A DNA stretch of 64,000 nucleotides from Cryptomeria japonica. Its lineage: Eukaryota; Streptophyta; Pinopsida; Cupressales; Cupressaceae. The notes under the pieces are model-generated. The model saw only the letters and a program-made list of their open reading frames with translations, was not told the DNA's origin and did not search any database. Positions 33,011 to 43,612 of the stretch are shown here, piece by piece. The stretch lies in the NCBI RefSeq assembly GCF_030272615.1, contig NC_081410.1:116819140-116883139 (forward strand), written 5' to 3'. Positions within the stretch are counted from its first letter, which is position 1. Each line of letters begins with the position of its first letter. The position numbers and the translations under genes were made by a program.

Positions 33011-33849
33011 AATAATTGTATTCCGTGACAGTATAAATCATGACTTAAACAATTGTAAAAGGGAACAATAATAATTTTAGAATTCCTAACCTAAATCTAG
33101 GAGTGATTAGCTTCAAGGGTTTAATTGGAGAGTAAGGGTTATTAGGATAATCCTTTTGTAAGGTGCCAAATGATGTCAAAGAGCTGACATTTGGTCATTA
33201 TATACATTCACTAATGAATAATACTCTAGAGGAGAATATCAACAGGAGATAAAGCCTTACAAAAATAGAAAACCAAATAATCAAAAGGAAAACTTTGTGG
33301 TAATTACCCACCAAGGGATTGATAGGGGAAGAGTACCAATAGCTAACATAGTTCCAATACCCATACACTTATTGCCATATTGACCCCCCCAATAGTCAGC
33401 ATAGTGAAAACACCATTAATAAATTTGTTTTGTACCAATAGCCGATCATTTTTTGTAATTTTTTGTTCATAATTGGCCTATTTGTGCACCACTATTGGAA
33501 CATTTGTGCAAAATTATTGGGACATTTGTTCACAAGTACTGACGATTCTGAGTGGACAGTTACTGGAACATCTTTAGTTAGGTATCAGGCGACACTTTGA
33601 AATATGTACTTTTTGACCTTTATGCGCATAACTAATTCCACAATGTGCATCGTTACTACCCATAAGCCATATCAATAGCTATAAGCAGTTAAGTCACATA
33701 CGAAGACAACTAAAAATAATAATCAAAATCCAATTTATCATTTAGGATTTGTGGGTGTGTGAAGTTAGCTATGACGGCTCCTGGTGCTCCTCCCCTACTA
33801 GTAATAACAAGATGAAAATAAATAACTATTACTACTTACTAAGATTGCC
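33011..33849. other. no gene seen
   Basis: 33190-33370 resembles degraded interior of a retroelement. 33400-33600 repeats words such as ATTGG(A/G)ACATTTGT without a clear unit. Confidence 0.4.
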
Positions 33850-34951
33850 ATTAGTCTTATGTTCAAAGTTATTCTATATACTCTAGTCGGTTAACTCTAC
33901 CAAAATATGCAGTCGGTAATAGAAGAAAGTAGTCACAGAGCCCAATAAGCACTGAGCTGTCTACCGAGTATCTTTTCATGTTTACCGAGCAGCAAAGATG
34001 ACACACCGAGTTGATATTCACCGAGTGAAACGTGTTACCAGATTCATTGAACCTGGACATACATATGGAAACGTATTACAAGATCGAGAAACATCTAACC
34101 GTTATCACATTGGAAATTGCACTTAAAGATTGTGTATGATTACGAGGTCATCTAACCAATGAAATATTTTACATGATTATTCATTTGATAAAACATGTTT
34201 GTTAGATCGAAGCAATGAATGGATCGTCGTCATAAGAGATCTTTATATACAACATGAGTTAAGGATTAAACGGGAGTGTGTGCATGCGTGTAAGAAGACT
34301 ATTATAGAGACACAGAGGTCACCGAGAAGGTTTTCAGAGAATAGTCAAAGAACAGAGTAAACAGAAGGGTTTACCGAGTTATTATATGGGTTACCAAGGT
34401 ATGCTATAAGCAAGGTAATCTTATCTGAGCATATAGAATCTGCTATAACATTTCAGATGTAAAGTTGCAGATATTTGTAATAGTTTTATTGTAATATTTT
34501 GAAGTTATAAGAGAAACCTTTAACAGGGTAAAAGACTCTAATCAAGTCTATAAATTGTAAAGCCTCTAACCAGGTGCAGCATTTAGATTAAGTGTTGTAA
34601 AAATCCTTTAGCAAGGTAGATCTAACAGATCTTGACACTCCTAATAGGGTAAGCTATCAGAAATAGCTAAACATGTAGCTCTAACCGAGCACCTTTATTA
34701 TTGCAGTAGTGAAGTTGTGGGTGCCATCCCCACCACAGTTTTTCTCTCTAACCAAGAGTTTCTGTGTAACCAAAATATAAGTGTTATGGAGTGAATCATG
34801 TATGATTGTTATCTATTTGTTTTAGCTTTATGTTATGTTACCGCACTTTTCAGTTTATGCATAACAGTAAAGATATTGTTGAAGAAAAGATTTGAAGTAC
34901 TGATTCACCCCTCCCCTCTTAGTACATTAGCTTTCCATATTGGGCCTAACA
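33850..34951 (+). repeat. 5' LTR of element E (left end approximate)
   Basis: Rich in ACCGAG/TAACCGAG words. TATA-like TTTATATA at 34242-34249. Near the end are AGGGTA/AGGTA blocks, GTGGGTGCCATCCCCACCAC then AGTTTTTCTC, then TTCACCCCTCCCCTCTTAGT, and the terminus CCTAACA. The 5' boundary is inferred from where the ACCGAG-rich sequence begins, not from a defined TG end. Confidence 0.65.
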
Positions 34952-34953
34952 AT

Positions 34954-34965
34954 TGGTATCAGAGC
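34954..34965 (+). promoter_or_regulatory. primer binding site of element E
   Basis: TGGTATCAGAGC, the canonical initiator Met-tRNA complement, two bases (AT) after the LTR end. Copia-A has the same spacing. Confidence 0.92.
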
Positions 34966-35012
34966 TTGAATCTTGGAAAAGGGTTTAACAACCTAAAGAA
35001 AAGATATTATCA

Positions 35013-36365
35013 ATGGAAGGCTATAAACAATCTTGGAGGATTGTGTATCTGCAAGAAGAGTTGGATCATGCTAATCAAGCGATTGTAAACATGTAAAGGC
35101 AAATGCAAAAATCTCTGAAAGTGAGAAGAAGATTATTTGATGATTTGAAGGACTCTCAAGAGTTAGTGGAAAAAATTGAGACATCATCTGAGAACAGTAT
35201 ATCTGAAGAGACTAAAGAAATGATTGAAGTATTGAAAGAAAAGAACAAAGCACTGGCTGATCAACTAAAAGCAATGAAAAGAGAACATGAACATTTCAGC
35301 ACACAGATGACTGAAAATCTTGATGCATTAAGGACAGCTAAGGATAAAGTAAGAGATCTAGAAAGAGAGAAACAACAGCTTGAAGCATTAGTATCTAAAA
35401 AGAATGATGAGATCATAAGGTTGATTGGGATTCAACAAAATCTGTCAAATCAACTAGGTTATGCACATCATGAAGCAAATCTGAGAGATGATGAGAATCA
35501 AGCATTGAAACTTGAGGTATCAAGGTTAACCAATGAGCTTGAAACAACGAAGAAATCCAAAGAAACACTGAAGAAGAGTTATGAAGCATCAAAGATGTTG
35601 GATGAGCAACTGAATACAAGGCGACTCAACAAAGATGCAGGACTCGATTACAAAGGAAAAGACTCTGCCGAGAAGGGAATCCATACTACCGAGAGAGGAG
35701 AATCATCAAAGCAAGCTGGAATCAAGAATAACATCAAAAGAAAGAAGCCTATTTGCAACTACTGTGGAAATCAAGGTCACACTGCCAATATGTGCCAAAT
35801 CAGAAAAGGTAAGCAACCGAATGTCATTAAGTCAAATGGTTATTGTTACAATTGCAATAAATATGGTCACACATCTAATCAATGTAGGACAAAGTCTATG
35901 AACAATTATAAGAATGCAAAATTCAAAGGGTTTTGTAAAAACTGCAATAGATATGGACATAATACCAAGAAGTGTTGGTTTAAGCAAAAGAACCATATAT
36001 GGTATGCACACCAAGCAAACACTGGAAGCTACCGAACTCACGGAGATCTTAACTGACAATATGTTGCAGTACCATGGGATTACAATACAAGGATATGGTG
36101 TGAATGTTGTGGAAGATATGGACACATAAGTGCCAACTGCTTTATAAGGTTTGGAATGAACAACCAAAGATCATGGAGAAATCCTGGTATGGCATGTTTT
36201 CATTGTCACAAAGTTGGACACTTGGCTAGAGATTGCAGAGATCAACCTAGAAAAGACACTGAAGAAATAAAAGGCAAATTAAAGATGATTTGGAAAAAGA
36301 AGGAAATTGTGTCAAATGAAGAAAGTGCCTTACCTACCGAGTTAGGTGCACCTATTCCAAATTAA
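35013..36365 (+). pseudogene. element E gag-like protein: coiled coil plus five CCHC zinc knuckles
   Basis: ATG 35013 opens one frame of about 450 codons with two stops (TAA near 35094, TGA 36054-36056). The N-terminal half (about 35100-35620) is a Lys/Glu/Leu-rich coiled coil. Then come CCHC knuckles: CNYCGNQGHTANMC, CYNCNKYGHTSNQC, CKNCNRYGHNTKKC, CECCGRYGHISANC (about 36104) and CFHCHKVGHLARDC (about 36196). Knuckles bind single-stranded nucleic acid, and in retroelements they package RNA. Five is more than the one or two usual in plant copia gag. A typical copia capsid domain is not evident. The Cys and His residues are intact in all five, so decay is slight. Confidence 0.8.
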
Positions 36366-36890
36366 TCGGCAAAGGTATGAAGGGACTGCATTCTCTCAAG
36401 GTTAAATCTTAACAGTTCCTACCTTATTATGCACTTAACTCAAAATTTGCATAGCTAAGATGTAGTAGTAAGTTTGAAATTATATCAAGTCTTTTGATGC
36501 ATTATACAGGAAGCCTGTCAAGTCGGTAAATGAAGGAAGTTTGGTTACTCGGTTAAAGAAAAAAAAGGGAAAGAGGGTTTAGTGGAACCGAGTGCATTTA
36601 ATGTTTTTGACCTAATCTTCACGGAGCCCGATAAGGTATATTGTGTACTTAAAGCATTTACGTGGTCATTTTTCACTCACCAAGTTTTTGAGAAAGCAGA
36701 GCAGAGCGATTCAAAGGCGATCAAACCTCCTACAAAGAAAAATTCAAGGTATTTACATCAATCTCATAGCATAGTTAAGCTGGTTTACCGATCTTATCAA
36801 GTTATTATTATCTACGAAGTGTGAAGCGTCTGCTATTTGAAAATCCTGAAACCCTAAGGATCCTTTGTTAGCTTTTATCTGAAATCTACA
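36366..36890 (+). other. spacer between the two ORFs of element E
   Basis: About 525 bp with ACCGAG/ACGGAG words like those in the LTR and only short unconvincing ORFs (for example 36582-36824). Confidence 0.45.
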
Positions 36891-39004
36891 ATAGCGCCTA
36901 AGATCCAAGATCCCATTATTGTCAAGAATGTAGAAAAACCCTCACTAAAATACTCTTTGACTCCCAAAGTTGCTTCTGAACCGGATGACAAAACTGCTTT
37001 TTCACTCATCCCGGATAGAGTGTTATTAGTCGAGGATGTGAGATTCTTCACCAAATGTCATGTTGAAGAACTCGGTCATGTTGAAATCAAAGACACCTAT
37101 GATGAGCTATGCACCAATGGTAAATTGAATAGCAAGTTTGAGCACATTAAGATCAAGGGATTAACTAAAGCCCTAACCTATCCCCGTGTGTTCAAACCCT
37201 AGTGGGTCAAGTTTGTTCTGAGTAGAGTTCATGATGATTTCATGTGGCTAGAAGAGCAACCATTTAAGATTACCAGGGAAATCATTCATCTGATTACCGG
37301 TTACCCCATCTATGATCGTGCCCGAGCTCAGAAGATGATATCACAGAAAGAATTTATCAGTTTGACTGGAGTGGAATCAGATTGTAGAGGACTAAAATTG
37401 AACAATGTCACATATGAAGAATTAAAATTTGCCATTAGAGTAACTGTTTACTATTTCTTCCAATCAGCAAGGGAAAATAGTGTACCCTATGCAGCAGTAG
37501 ACCTAGCATACAAAATTGTGAAAAAGGGAATGAAAATTGACCTATGTGAGGTATTGCTAAAGAACCTATTTGAGAATCAGAACACAATTAGGAAGCCAAA
37601 GAAGAACAACTCGGCTAATACACTAAAGTTTGGATCACTACTTGTATGCATGTTTTTCTACTTTGAGAAGTTCTTTCCAACAGTCGATAAAGTTGTTTGG
37701 GAACTACATCGACCAATCACCCATTAGATCAATGACTTCATCAAGAAGCTAGGTGATAATTTTAATGATATCATGGATGCTTACTTCAGCAAGTTTCAAG
37801 AGAAAATGCATAATAGGTCCGAATTCCACCCAAGCTAGTGGAGAAATACAAAGATGATATATGTTTTGAAGTAGACACTTATTACTGTTATGTGAATGTT
37901 GTGGAACCAAGAACTCAATCTTTGTCACCGATGGGTTACAAGATTGATTTTGACATCACACAATAGCAAATTGATGCATTTCTTACGTTGCCTAGACATG
38001 CTACCGAGCTAAGGTATGGAACCTATGAAGAAGTGAAAGAAAAAGTAAAAATGAGCATTGTAGTACCCAAAGCTACAAGAAAGGCAACAAAGATGATAAA
38101 GTCATTAACAGAGAAATTTGGAGAAGATACTTTCTCCACACCTATCAAAGGCACTCTAGTAGTTACTGAAGAGGAATCTGAAGCCCAAGAGGCAGCTATA
38201 ACACTAAGCACTGAATTGCCCAAGGGAAAAGTGTTGAAAAGAAGGAAACTGGACACATCAAAGGCCTCACCGACCCCTCCTACTAAGCGACCCAGCACAA
38301 GAGCATCAGCAGCTTCAACAAGTAAGAAAATAAAGAATGTTACTGTTCCAAAGGTAACCAAAACTTACAAGAAATCTACTCGGAGACTCATTTTGGCAAA
38401 AGAGTCTAGTGATACCAAATCTGAAGATGCAAGCAAATTTCAAATTGTGAAGAGCAAGAAGGTAAATGTACATAGTGTTGAAAACTTTTGTGCTAATCTG
38501 AAGGAATATGGTGGATTTGGATCCTTCAGATATGTTAAATATGAATCTAGAAATGATACAGAGAAGAGACAAATTGAAGAAGTTGTCATCTGTACACTTC
38601 TAAAATTCTGAGTGGTCCCATTGGAAGTATCTAATTCTCTTCCAAAAGAATTATATGCACATATTGATAACAGGTGGAAATATGCAATGGACACAGAAAT
38701 GCAAATGAGAGAAAGAATTCTGGTACATCTTTTTCCAGACATGTCGGTAGATGAAATCAAAGAACATCTGATAAACTACCACAAACGTTTCCAAGTCAAA
38801 CAAAGAGCTTTAAAATTGATGAATGGACTCTACTTAGATGTCGAGAATGAAACAAAGGAAAAATGGCAAGAAATCTTTAGAATTAAGGATGTTGATGAGC
38901 AAGCGGAAATTGAAATAGTAGATGTCACCAAGCAAGATCCTGATGTCACCGAGCAAGACCCTGCTGACACCATTCAATTAGATGAAGATATCATGGAAAC
39001 ATAA
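36891..39004 (+). pseudogene. element E second ORF: unrecognised ~700-residue protein
   Basis: A long frame in the place where pol would be expected. It opens at 36891 with ATAGCGCCTAAG (possibly a lost ATG). Frame 1 runs to about 37815 with stops at 37200 and 37725, then shifts and runs to 39004 with stops near 37964 and at 38609-38611. The first ~300 residues look globular: LVEDVRFFTKCHVEELGH, EEQPFKITREIIHLITGYPI, NNVTYEELKFAIRVTVYYFF. The middle is basic (KRRKLDTSKASPTPPTKRPS) and may be a nuclear signal. The end is acidic (DVTKQDPDVTEQDPADTI). No protease, integrase or polymerase motif is visible. The first part may relate to the 'putative plant transposon protein' type domains found in large plant retroelement derivatives (weak inference). 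Confidence 0.65.
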
Positions 39005-40384
39005 ACCCTCATTATACGTTTAAGAAATCACATTAAGAACACATTAAGAAATCACGTTATCAATTTTGGTAAGAAACCCTCATTATACATTTAGCATTTT
39101 ACTTCATGAGTGAGTTATTGGAATTTGTGAGAAAGTTTTGGGATGTCATATAAATCTAGAACCACATTCAATGCTTACATAATGTCACATCCTACACACC
39201 CACCTATTGAGTTTCTTTCAAAACCCTTCAACAAAATATGCAAGATAGTGAATGCCTCTCTTATGATGTTGTCTAAAGGTACATCAAGGATATAGTTTTG
39301 TTAGTAGATAACGACTATACTTTCACAGAGACCATTGAACCATAGCCATTTTGGATCCCTAAATTTCCATATGAAGTCTATTGATCTCTAGACCTTACAC
39401 TAAGAGACACAACCTACATGAAGTTCCATGAGGGGGATGAATTGTACCCCATGGAATGACCTTTGATATTTTAGAAGTCAAATCTTCATTTTTCATTTGG
39501 GAGAGAAAAGGGAAATATAAATAAAACATAAAAAAACCTAATGACAACGATGCACCAAGATTTTACAACACTTCAAATCTTGTTCACCAAATAACATAAT
39601 ATAATTTTGAATCACAAATCATTGCATGGAATTGAAAGAGTATAAATAATGATTTAAGGCATGCACATTCATGTTGAAATTATAAAAGATAAACTATAAT
39701 AAAAAGAAACTAAATTCATTCATATAAGACACAGAGTATTAAATTATGTCTAGAGATCAGAGACAAACACACATCAAAGATGAACTCAACACAATCTGAT
39801 ATATTTAATCTCTTTTAATTTATTGAGTACAAGTCTAAGGTCCAAGAATAGAATTGAAAAACTATTGATTTTGTCTCTAAGCATTCTTTTATAAAATGGT
39901 GCACCCCTATTATAAAGCCAAAAGCCACTTATATAGAAAAACCCCTCCCCACTAAAAATAATGATTGCAACTAAAAAGACTCTACCTTCCTACCACTTGT
40001 GAGTTTCCATCATGAAGATTGTTGTAACTACCTATGGGTAATTATTTTTTTTCCTTCCCACATGGCGATATCATCATCAAAAAAACACATTACCTATGTT
40101 AATAATGTCTGAATGGAATGAGCATTGCAACTACATTCTTTAGCTCTAATGTGTGGCATCTTTTGATTCTTCCTCTTTCTTTCCATTTTAAAAATTGATT
40201 AATAGCGCATCATTAGCCTTTTTCTAAGATCAAAACATTCATATGCTTGCACTCAAATGATGTGTGTCACCTTTAGACACCAACCTGAATCTCTCTTTCC
40301 CTTCCTTTTGGTAAACTGCACCCTTAGACATGTGGCACCATGGTGCAATCTACTTGTTATGTTAACCCTTTGACCTTAAGAAAA
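39005..40384. other. no gene seen
   Basis: AT-rich. A short repeat of AAACCCTCATTATACRTTTA (39003 and 39075) may be part of the end of element E. Nothing else recognised. Confidence 0.45.
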
Positions 40385-41605
40385 TTGTGTTGTGCCAACA
40401 CATGGAACTCGTGGATGTTAGGTTCAAAATCAAGAAGATTTTTAATGAAGTTACCCATAACATATTTCCACTTGAATGGACAACTAGTGGTGTTATTCCT
40501 CTCAACAAAAGTGGAGATGTCAATAACCCTTCTAATTACCGTACTATTATGTTCAACCCTCTCTTTGGAAAAAAAATGGGAGTATGATAGAACATAGGAT
40601 CAGTAAATGGGCAAAAAAAGAGGGAAAAAGGGCTAGAGGGTAGGCTGGTTTCTAGCCAAAACACTCCACCATTGATCATTGCATTACTCTAAGGCATTTT
40701 ATTGAAAAGGTTTGGGATAGTCAAGGTGAAGAAGCCTTTTTCTACTTCATGGATTTCAAAAAAGATTTTGACACTGTTCCTACGGATAAGCTTTGGTGTA
40801 GAATGGAATAACCTGGGGTTCCAAAAGAGTTTAGGGCTATTGTCCACAAATTGTATGAGCAAGTTAGAGCTAAAATCAGAACTAAAGATGGGATGTTTGA
40901 ATATTTTGGTAGTGACATCGAGGTCAAACAAGGGTGTCCTTTATCTCCCATATTATTTGGCTTATATATTGATAAAATTGAAAAGTGGTTAAACGATACT
41001 AATAGGGAAGGTATCCAGTTGGCAAGATACATGGTGAAATTTCTTTTATATGTTGATGATCTTATTCTTATTGCAAAATATGCACAAGGTTTGAGAGAGC
41101 ATTTGAAGGCTCTTGAGTTATTTTGTCCGGAGGTTGGGATGCAAGTGAATACCAGCAAGACTAAGGTCATGATATTTTGTTTGAAAAAGAAGAAGCAACA
41201 AGTTGATTTTATATTCAAGGGCAACCTCTTGGAGGTAGTGGTTGAATACAAGTAATTAGGAATTGATTTTCACAATAGTCTCAGCTGGGAAACATGTAGA
41301 TCAAAGAGGATTCAAGGGAGTTGGATAGCTTTCTACCTTATTTAAAACAGATGTAGGAAAGTAGAGTTGTGGGATTGGAAGACTAAGAAAACCCTTTTCG
41401 GTTTGTTAATGGTTCCAATTATCCTTTATGGGTGTGAAGTCTGGGGGAATATCATGTCAAGCCTCAAGTGGAGACAAATAGAGAGAATTCAAAAGCATCT
41501 AACTATTAGAAACCTCAAATTTAAATCAACAATACCATATGAGATTCTTTTGGCTGAAGCTGGTATGTACCTAATTGAGGCTTCAACGCTCATTCGATTA
41601 CTTAG
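40385..41605 (+). pseudogene. LINE reverse transcriptase fragment of a second, non-L1 type
   Basis: Covers part of a LINE polymerase. WTTSGVIPLNKSGDVNNPSN then YRTIMFNPLFGK lies at about 40465-40575. After a frameshift come STIDHCITLRHFIEKVWDSQ, FMDFKKDFDTVPTDKLW, EVKQGCPLSPILFGLYIDKI and LLYVDDLILIAKYAQGL (about 41045), then PIILYGCEVWG and the EILLAEAGMYLIEA tail. The polymerase box reads YVDD, and the wording differs from the L1 at 8471. The endonuclease is missing at the 5' side and the 3' end is cut by the LTR at 41606. Stops in this fragment are mostly TAA. An old insertion. Confidence 0.85.
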
Positions 41606-42016
41606 AAATCAACAATATATTACAATATACTTGCAGAGCAAGCTTCTCATAGGAGTATCACCAATGGAGATCTAAGGAAACTCAAAAACTATCATACTCT
41701 TAGAATACATCTTCATACACAACCATAATACAATGCCCTCATAAAATAGGTTTTCCTCAAATAGGACAAACAAAGCACACAAAATATCCATTGTTAGATA
41801 TGTAAGCTAATGATAAATGATTAAATATTTATACATAAAATGTGGCATTTAGGGAAGCTTCTCTCAAACCCTTGCTAGGGCATGTGACCTCAGACCCTTT
41901 TCCGAGGAGGCCATCCCCCAAACCCCATGAGGGGGGTACCCCCTTGCAAAATCCTACACTCATTTATCAACAATAACCTTTTATTATTACAAGGTTGAGA
42001 CATCATTTTCTTAACA
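41606..42016 (-). repeat. LTR of the Copia-B family in reverse orientation
   Basis: The minus strand starts TGTTAAGAAAATGATGTCTCAACC, split here as TGTTAAGAAAATG and ATGTCTCAACC, at 42016. It matches 55281-55675 along its length, including GGGGGTACCCCC and TTGCTCTGCAAGTATATTG. The left end lies inside the LINE. The sequence to the right is the broken start of Copia-B in the opposite orientation. Confidence 0.8.
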
Positions 42017-42099
42017 AAAATTAGAGGAAAAAAACACTTCTATTTTGTAGAGATTGGAAAGGCTATAATATGAGGCTTCACTAACCAAATATAGTAAAT

Positions 42100-43150
42100 C
42101 TAAAGTGAGATCAAAAAGAGGCAAAAGGAATTTCCAACTACAACACCTCAAAGAGAATGTTTGGTGGAATAATCATCAGAGGCACTCCTTAAAGTGAGTG
42201 TAGAGAAAAAGAAAAGGAAGAAACAAAAGGCCCAAAAGGAGACCTTCTCCTTAGAAGAAAAAAATAAAGGAAGAAGAAAAATGAATCAATTGGCAACTAG
42301 AAAATTTAATGAAAAAGGAGGCCCTCAATGTTCATGGAAGACCTAAGAAAAAAGGCAAGAAGAATGAAAAAACATGATAAATCCAAGTCCAAGGGGGGTC
42401 CAAATCTATTGGAAAGTCTAAAGTCATTTGTTGAAACTAGTAAGAATTGGATACTTCCATAAGGAGTCTAAAGAAGAAAAGACAAAGAAAAAGAAGAAAC
42501 TTGATTTTTATTTTGAGCTTGAGAAAGAAGATGGTGATGCATTCATCACAACTTTGGCCACTTGTGTAGGTAATGATGTATGGTGCATCTTTTTATATGA
42601 CTTCTAATAGAGACTGGTTTTTTAAATATGAAGAATTTGATGGAGGTAAGGTGTACTTGGGTGATGATTATCATTTAGGTATTTTCGGTCATGATAAAGT
42701 TACAATCAAGTTTCTTGATGGTAGATAGAAAATTATTAATGGGGTGTTTCATATCCCTCGACTAGCATGAAATTTGTTGTCCATGAGAAAACTAATAGAT
42801 GTGGGTGTGCACGTAGTCTTTTTTAATGTAGGATGAAAGATGGTTAGAGATGCCATGGTGATTGCTAGAGGTGTCAAATTTGGAACAATGTATAAGCTTG
42901 ATGTATACACTGTTGAGTGTAATAGTACTTCTATGAAAAGAAAATCTATAGTTGCTTCATTAGAAGAGGTGAGAGTTTCACCTTCAATGGATGGTCATGG
43001 ATTATAGGTACCAAAGGGTTCTCTATATTGTAAATCAAATCTACCTAGATAAAATACTATGTTATGGAACCAAAGACCTGTCCACATTGGAAAAAAAGAT
43101 CAAAGGATGTTGAAAATTAAAATTTTGTTGAAGGTTTGACTGATTGTAAT
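42100..43150 (+). pseudogene. Copia-B, part 1: end of gag, protease, pre-integrase
   Basis: Degraded frames. A zinc-knuckle remnant lies near 42435-42490 (stops in place of Cys, then GYFHKEC-like residues). Protease and pre-integrase follow: VWCI...NRDWFFKYEEFDGGKVYLGD, GVFHIPRLA, LLSMRKLIDVGVH, and the LW-QRPVHIGKKDQRMLKI block with LLKGLTDCN just before the Copia-C insertion at 43151. The protease active-site stretch (about 42570-42600) is not legible. The N-terminal gag and a normal 5' LTR are missing. The frame resumes at 49528. Confidence 0.8.
43146..43150. repeat. left target-site duplication of Copia-C
   Basis: GTAAT, repeated at 49523-49527. Confidence 0.92.
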
Positions 43151-43600
43151 TGTTGGTGTGAATAAATATTCATCATGCAAATTATTAAACTTTACTTAAG
43201 TTAACTTAGGATAATGCATCTCTTCATAGTTTGGATATGAGACACTTAGGGAAGTGTGCACATAGGGATATAGCTTATAGGAGAAATTCCACCTTTTGTG
43301 GTCTTATCTTGTTGTTACACTCCACATTCGATGGGTCATCCACCTCTTGTGGAATATTATATTATTTCTCCTACCTACCCCTAGTATTTCTTACCTACCC
43401 TTGTTTCTCATTGAGCCACATGTCATGATTGTGTGCTCATATATCCATATGGCCTTGCCTATATAAGCAGGCTCATATTCATTATATTGGTTAATCCAGT
43501 TGATCATTTGCATATTGATGAGAATACAGTTTGTTCTTGTCATTCTTTTGTCTCTCTTTTATACTTTTCATGGTGCCCTTGATCTTGGCAAAATCTAACA
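43151..43600 (+). repeat. 5' LTR of Copia-C
   Basis: Starts TGTTGGTGTGAATAAATATTC (split TGTTGGTGTG and AATAAATATTC), ends GCAAAATCTAACA. TATA box TATATAA at 43460-43466. Confidence 0.95.
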
Positions 43601-43612
43601 TGGTATCAAAGC
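43601..43612 (+). promoter_or_regulatory. primer binding site of Copia-C
   Basis: TGGTATCAAAGC immediately after the LTR, the complement of the initiator Met-tRNA end with one change. Confidence 0.92.

Larger units (their letters stand above)
33850..39004 (+). mobile_element. Element E: probable non-autonomous LTR retrotransposon without pol
   Basis: An LTR ending CCTAACA at 34951, a Met-tRNA primer site at 34954-34965, a gag-like ORF with five zinc knuckles (35013-36365) and a second long ORF of unknown function (36891-39004). No protease, integrase, reverse transcriptase or RNase H motif was found between the LTR and 39004. No polypurine tract or 3' LTR is seen to the right, so the element is truncated at its 3' end or its 3' part has been lost. 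The LTR start is set only approximately. Its replication would depend on an autonomous copia-like relative (inference). Confidence 0.7.

Noticed and set aside
35103-36365. Host CCHC zinc-knuckle gene
   Set aside because: It directly follows an LTR end and Met-tRNA primer site and carries in-frame stops, so a retroelement gag is more likely.
36582-36824. 80-codon ORF between the two ORFs of element E
   Set aside because: The sequence shares ACCGAG/ACGGAG words with the LTR, and the translation has no domain-like pattern.
43231-43428. 65-codon ORF found twice (also 49153-49350)
   Set aside because: Both copies are the same part of the two Copia-C LTRs, so the ORF is simply duplicated non-coding LTR sequence.
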